Below, one piece after another: positions 60,604 to 64,000 of a DNA stretch of 64,000 nt (position 1 is the first letter of the stretch; each line of letters opens with the position of its first letter). The position numbers and the translations under genes are program-made. The notes beneath the pieces are model-generated. The model was given only the letters and a program-made list of their open reading frames with translations, was not told where the DNA came from and did no database searches. The stretch spans positions 5,309,266 to 5,373,265 of the forward strand of contig NC_071644.1 of NCBI RefSeq assembly GCF_014839835.1, given 5' to 3'. The DNA comes from Dryobates pubescens (taxonomy: Eukaryota > Chordata > Aves > Piciformes > Picidae).

Positions 60604-63600
60604 GTGAGCGCGGCTGCCCTTTGTGCGCGGCGCCCGCCCGTGAACAAAGGCGCTCGCCCGGGCCGGGGCGTCGCTCCGCCGGCCCCGGGCCTCCGCGCCT
60701 CCTCTCTGCCGCCCCGCCGGGGCGGCCTCCCGCGCCCTATTCCCGGCGCGGAGCAGGGCTCGGGGCCGCGGCCCCTGACCCTGCCTGGGCCCAGCAGTGG
60801 CCGAGCGTCTGTGGGCGCTGCCAGGCCGTGGCCCCGCAGCACAGGTACGGGAGGTGCCTTCTTAATTTTCTGGCATCATCTCTTACGTCATGTGGCACCC
60901 AGTTTGACGGCGGCGATGTCCCACCCCAGCCATGGCTGCATTTTTGTGGCAGGTGAAGTCGTTCCCACCCAAAAGCTGTTTGAGGTGCGCAAGAGCCGCG
61001 GGGAGGGCAGACAGGTGTCACGTCCACAGGCAATAACACCCAGGATCTGGACGCCCCGGCTCAGGGCAGCCCCTGTTTGTGTCATGGGAAGCGTGCGGTG
61101 CTGCACGGCGTGAAGTGCCGGGAAACGCTCCTTGGTCAGTGCTTGAGAGAGGTCTTCACCTGGAGGCGATTTTACCTTTGCCGAAAATGGTGTTTGCAGA
61201 GCATCTGAAGCAGCACTCTAACTTTTAATTCAGTATAATGATAGTGCGTGCTGGCACATTGTTCTTTATGCCTTGGAAAGGTCTGTGAGAGTGGAACAGC
61301 ATCGTTTTCCAAATCCGAGTGTGTTAATACTCCAGGCAGCAGATGAGAGAGGAGACTAGTTTCTGCTAAACATCCAAATGTGCTTCCTCAGGGTACATTT
61401 GACTTTCAGACTTGTGTTTGCTTTCTCCTCAACAAGCGAATATTTTGCTCTGCTGTGTATCATCTTTTATTTGACTGTTCCTCATCTTGGCACATTGAAC
61501 AAAATAGGCTTTGATGCTCTGTGAGATGAGAGCAAGACATTCTGCAGATGTGGTGGGTTAAAAAAAACCCCAACAAAACACCAAACTCCAAAAATGAGCA
61601 GCCACTGGAGGCAAGAGGTGTATGTCTGTTTTCTGATCCCAGTTGGCTCCAGTATGGTGATAGCCAATGTCTGCTGAGTGTTTGAAAAATGTCATTTTAA
61701 AATGCATTTATAAAAATCGAAATTTTATGTTTAGTTTTTGTTGGCTGCTGAACTTGCAAGCTGTCCACTTCTTTCACCCTTAGTGCTTTTGAAGCTCGTG
61801 TTATGTGAAGTATCCAGCTGAAGGAGAAACACTAAATGATGAAAAGTGAGGCTAAACTGTACTTCAGGAGGGTTAGTTTGAAAGTATGTGCATTCAGTGT
61901 GAAAAGTCATACAGAAAGCTACATAGTAATCACTTTTTAAACGTGATTACTTACTTTCTTATTAATCTGAAAGCTACCATTCGCCTTGACAAACAAATTC
62001 AACTGGAAAATGGTGGCAGGTATGCTTCAGATACATTGGAGTTACTTTGCCATTAGTCAAAAAAGAATGATCTCTGTCCATATATCTGTGACATCTGAGT
62101 AGAAATCAGCAGCTCCTTCAGTGTAGTTTAGATGTGATGGTAAATTGATTTGCACGTTCTTGTAGTTGGTGTGCATCAGAGTAGTGTAAATTTACACGGA
62201 GGCTTGTAAGATTGAGCAAAAAGAGTGAAGGTCAATTTGAACTGCTGAACATAGAGCTGCTTGGCCAAAGTTTTGTGGCTTATCCAGAATTGCTTCAAAG
62301 CAGAAGCACTGTTTTAGTACACTTTAAGCATTGCAAGAGAAGTTACGGTAAGTTGCATAGGGCACAGAAGTGCTTTTGGGGTTATTTTGGATATCCAAGT
62401 AAGAAGATGCTGAAATCTTCACCAGAAATGTCATCCCATAACCTAACAGGAGTCATTGTAATGAATATCTCTTGGATGTACCAGAGCTGTCATTCACCTG
62501 AGTGGCTGTTTGCAGTGGTGCACAGGAGTTGTGTGTGTGAGGAAGGAGGGCTAATTGTTTAAATACTCTTGTATTTCACTAGAGATACAACATAGGAATG
62601 TTCAGTGTTAGGGCTGCACAGAAAGCAAGTCCTGAATCCCAGTTATGGGTCATCTGTAGTTGTATCAATTTCTTCCATCCCCTGCCATCCTCTTTCCCCC
62701 ATGCAGGGTCTGAGTAAATTTTGCAGGAGGGGAGAGAAGCTTCTGAAACAATTTGTGTTAATTTCTAACCAAAACCAAATGCAAAATGAAACACCCCCTA
62801 AATTTTGTCATTGCAAACACTGGCTGTGATACACATTTGTTGCTAAAGGTTAAAAATCATCCTGTAGTTGAGTACAGGCAGGTAAAGCTGACATCTGAAT
62901 GTGTTTGACACTCTGAAAGTGATGTTAAAGGTTGATGCTTAGCCTAAGAAACAGCTTGTGTGAAATCAATCTATATTCATTTAATATGAGTCTCTTCCTC
63001 CCCAGAGCATTTGTCATCTGTAACTACCATAAACATTTATGACTTTTAGTAAGTATTTCAGTTCTGAAGTTGGTTGTTGACTACAAAGCATCCCTCCTGA
63101 GCATCTGACCTAGTTTCAAGCATCAAAAACGCACCCAAGTGCTATGTGTGCAGAGAGGCAAGAGGCTTTTGGAGGCTGCTGTTGCATGTGCTTAGAGAAA
63201 CTTCCAGTAGAGTTTTCTCTGAAAGAGAAGGATAATTCACTCCAAAAAAATTTCTTCTGCAATAACTTTATTCATCACAGGTATTAGAGAGATACTTTAT
63301 TTCAGCTCAGTTTGAGAGTTCTGATTTGCTGGGTGTGTTGATTTAATTCCAATTAAGATACTGCATGTATGCAAGTAAATGAATAGTCCCAGAAAGCATT
63401 TGTCTTGATGTTGCTGTTCACCAAAGATGTAAATTATTGGAATGAAAGCATTTTGTCACCTCTTCTCTGTCCTAAGAAATGTCAGCTGTCCAGTGGTCTT
63501 GCTTTAAAAGTATGTGAGAGAGATGATCCATGTGTTGATTTTTAAATGTACCAGAAACCATTTACCACCAAACTTAAGAGAAAACAAAGCAAGATACTTT

Positions 63601-63669
63601 GTGTGCTGTTGTTGATGCTGTTGTATCTCTGAGAGTGGATGAGACTGACCCTTCTTTTTCCCTTTAAAG
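60604..63669 (+). other. CTNNBIP1 first intron (inferred)
   Basis: CpG-rich at its start, then ordinary AT-rich intron sequence. I see no repeat I can name. Confidence 0.45.
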
Positions 63670-63748
63670 CACCATCGCCTGTCCACGAACTTCATTTGCC
63701 TAAGAGAGCAGATAGACCAGAATGAGCAAGGCTACGGAGTGTTAATAG
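63670..63748 (+). other. CTNNBIP1: Probable second non-coding exon of CTNNBIP1
   Basis: A 79-bp segment lies between an acceptor with a good pyrimidine tract (TTTTTCCCTTTAAAG) and a strong donor (ATAG|GTGAGA). It has no long frame. It holds a 7-codon upstream ORF (ATGAGCAAGGCTACGGAGTG, then TTAA). It would splice the island exon to the coding exons beyond the right edge. Confidence 0.5.
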
Positions 63749-64000
63749 GTGAGAAGAAACCAAAGATCAGGAAAATAACCAAAAATACTGGTAACTGAAT
63801 GATGAGAATATTCTTCTGACTCTGGGATTTATTTTCAGACTCATTATCTAAGAAATGCTCAAAGTAATGAGGAAAGTGAGTTTCTCGTTTCTGCTTGCTG
63901 CTGGTGACTGGACAATGTTACAGTGCTTACGTATGGTGCAAGTGTCAGTCTGAATCTTGGAAGTGTAATAATGCCTCTTGCTTTTCAAAATGTATTTTCA

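Larger units (their letters stand above)
60020..60860. promoter_or_regulatory. CpG-island promoter of CTNNBIP1
   Basis: A dense CpG block with many GC boxes. Long open frames on both strands here follow from base composition. Its position after LZIC, and a plus-strand splice donor inside it, identify it as the CTNNBIP1 start by synteny. Confidence 0.75.

Noticed and set aside
60027-60956. 309-codon open frame on the plus strand, with several overlapping frames on both strands
   Set aside because: It lies wholly in a CpG island where stops are rare. The product is Arg/Pro/Ala low-complexity sequence and it crosses a good splice donor at 60604. It is not a protein gene.
61553-61680. GGTGGGTTAAAAAAAACCCC region resembling the start of an avian LTR
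   Set aside because: The similarity is limited to a few bases plus an A-run. No further LTR blocks follow.

Overview
The window is vertebrate nuclear DNA, almost certainly from a bird. It is AT-leaning, intron-rich sequence broken by three sharp CpG islands. Its interspersed repeats are nearly all CR1 LINE copies of avian type, plus one old avian LTR-retrovirus fragment. I saw no bacterial genes, operons or CRISPR arrays. The conserved gene order matches human 1p36.22 in inverted orientation: UBE4B(-), RBP7(-), NMNAT1(-), LZIC(+), CTNNBIP1(+). I reconstructed exons by reading frame, GT/AG sites, intron phase and remembered vertebrate protein sequences. No alignment or search was run.

Region 1 (336-30450, minus strand) is the 5' two thirds of UBE4B, a ubiquitin chain-elongation (E4) factor. 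Nineteen constitutive or known-type coding exons give about 871 residues from the start codon to within the core domain. The U-box end lies beyond the left edge. A further 111-bp exon at 13165-13275 is phase-compatible and acidic. It fits the muscle-type cassette known as 7a. Introns carry several CR1 copies, including one of about 2 kb with recognisable reverse transcriptase (22893-24915). The first exon sits in a CpG island (29860-30780).

Region 2 (30780-32890) is intergenic and holds one CR1 inserted inside another. Region 3 (32890-35600, minus) is RBP7, four exons encoding 134 residues, with a TATA box and no CpG island. Region 4 (39050-45600, minus) is NMNAT1, four coding exons encoding about 283 residues, with a likely non-coding first exon in a CpG island.

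Region 5 (45300-52830, plus) is LZIC, six coding exons encoding 190 residues, divergent from NMNAT1 across the same island. One LZIC intron holds a retroviral LTR fossil with a CR1 tail in it. Region 6 (52830-60020) is gene-free as far as I can see. Region 7 (60020-end, plus) is the CpG-island promoter, first non-coding exon and a probable second non-coding exon of CTNNBIP1, whose coding exons lie past the right edge.

Functionally this is a linked group of housekeeping genes: protein quality control (UBE4B), intracellular retinoid binding (RBP7), nuclear NAD synthesis (NMNAT1), and two neighbours sharing the beta-catenin-inhibitor (ICAT) fold (LZIC and CTNNBIP1). I found no convincing unknown biological system. 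The most interesting points are the UBE4B cassette exon, the divergent NMNAT1/LZIC promoter, and the nested repeats.
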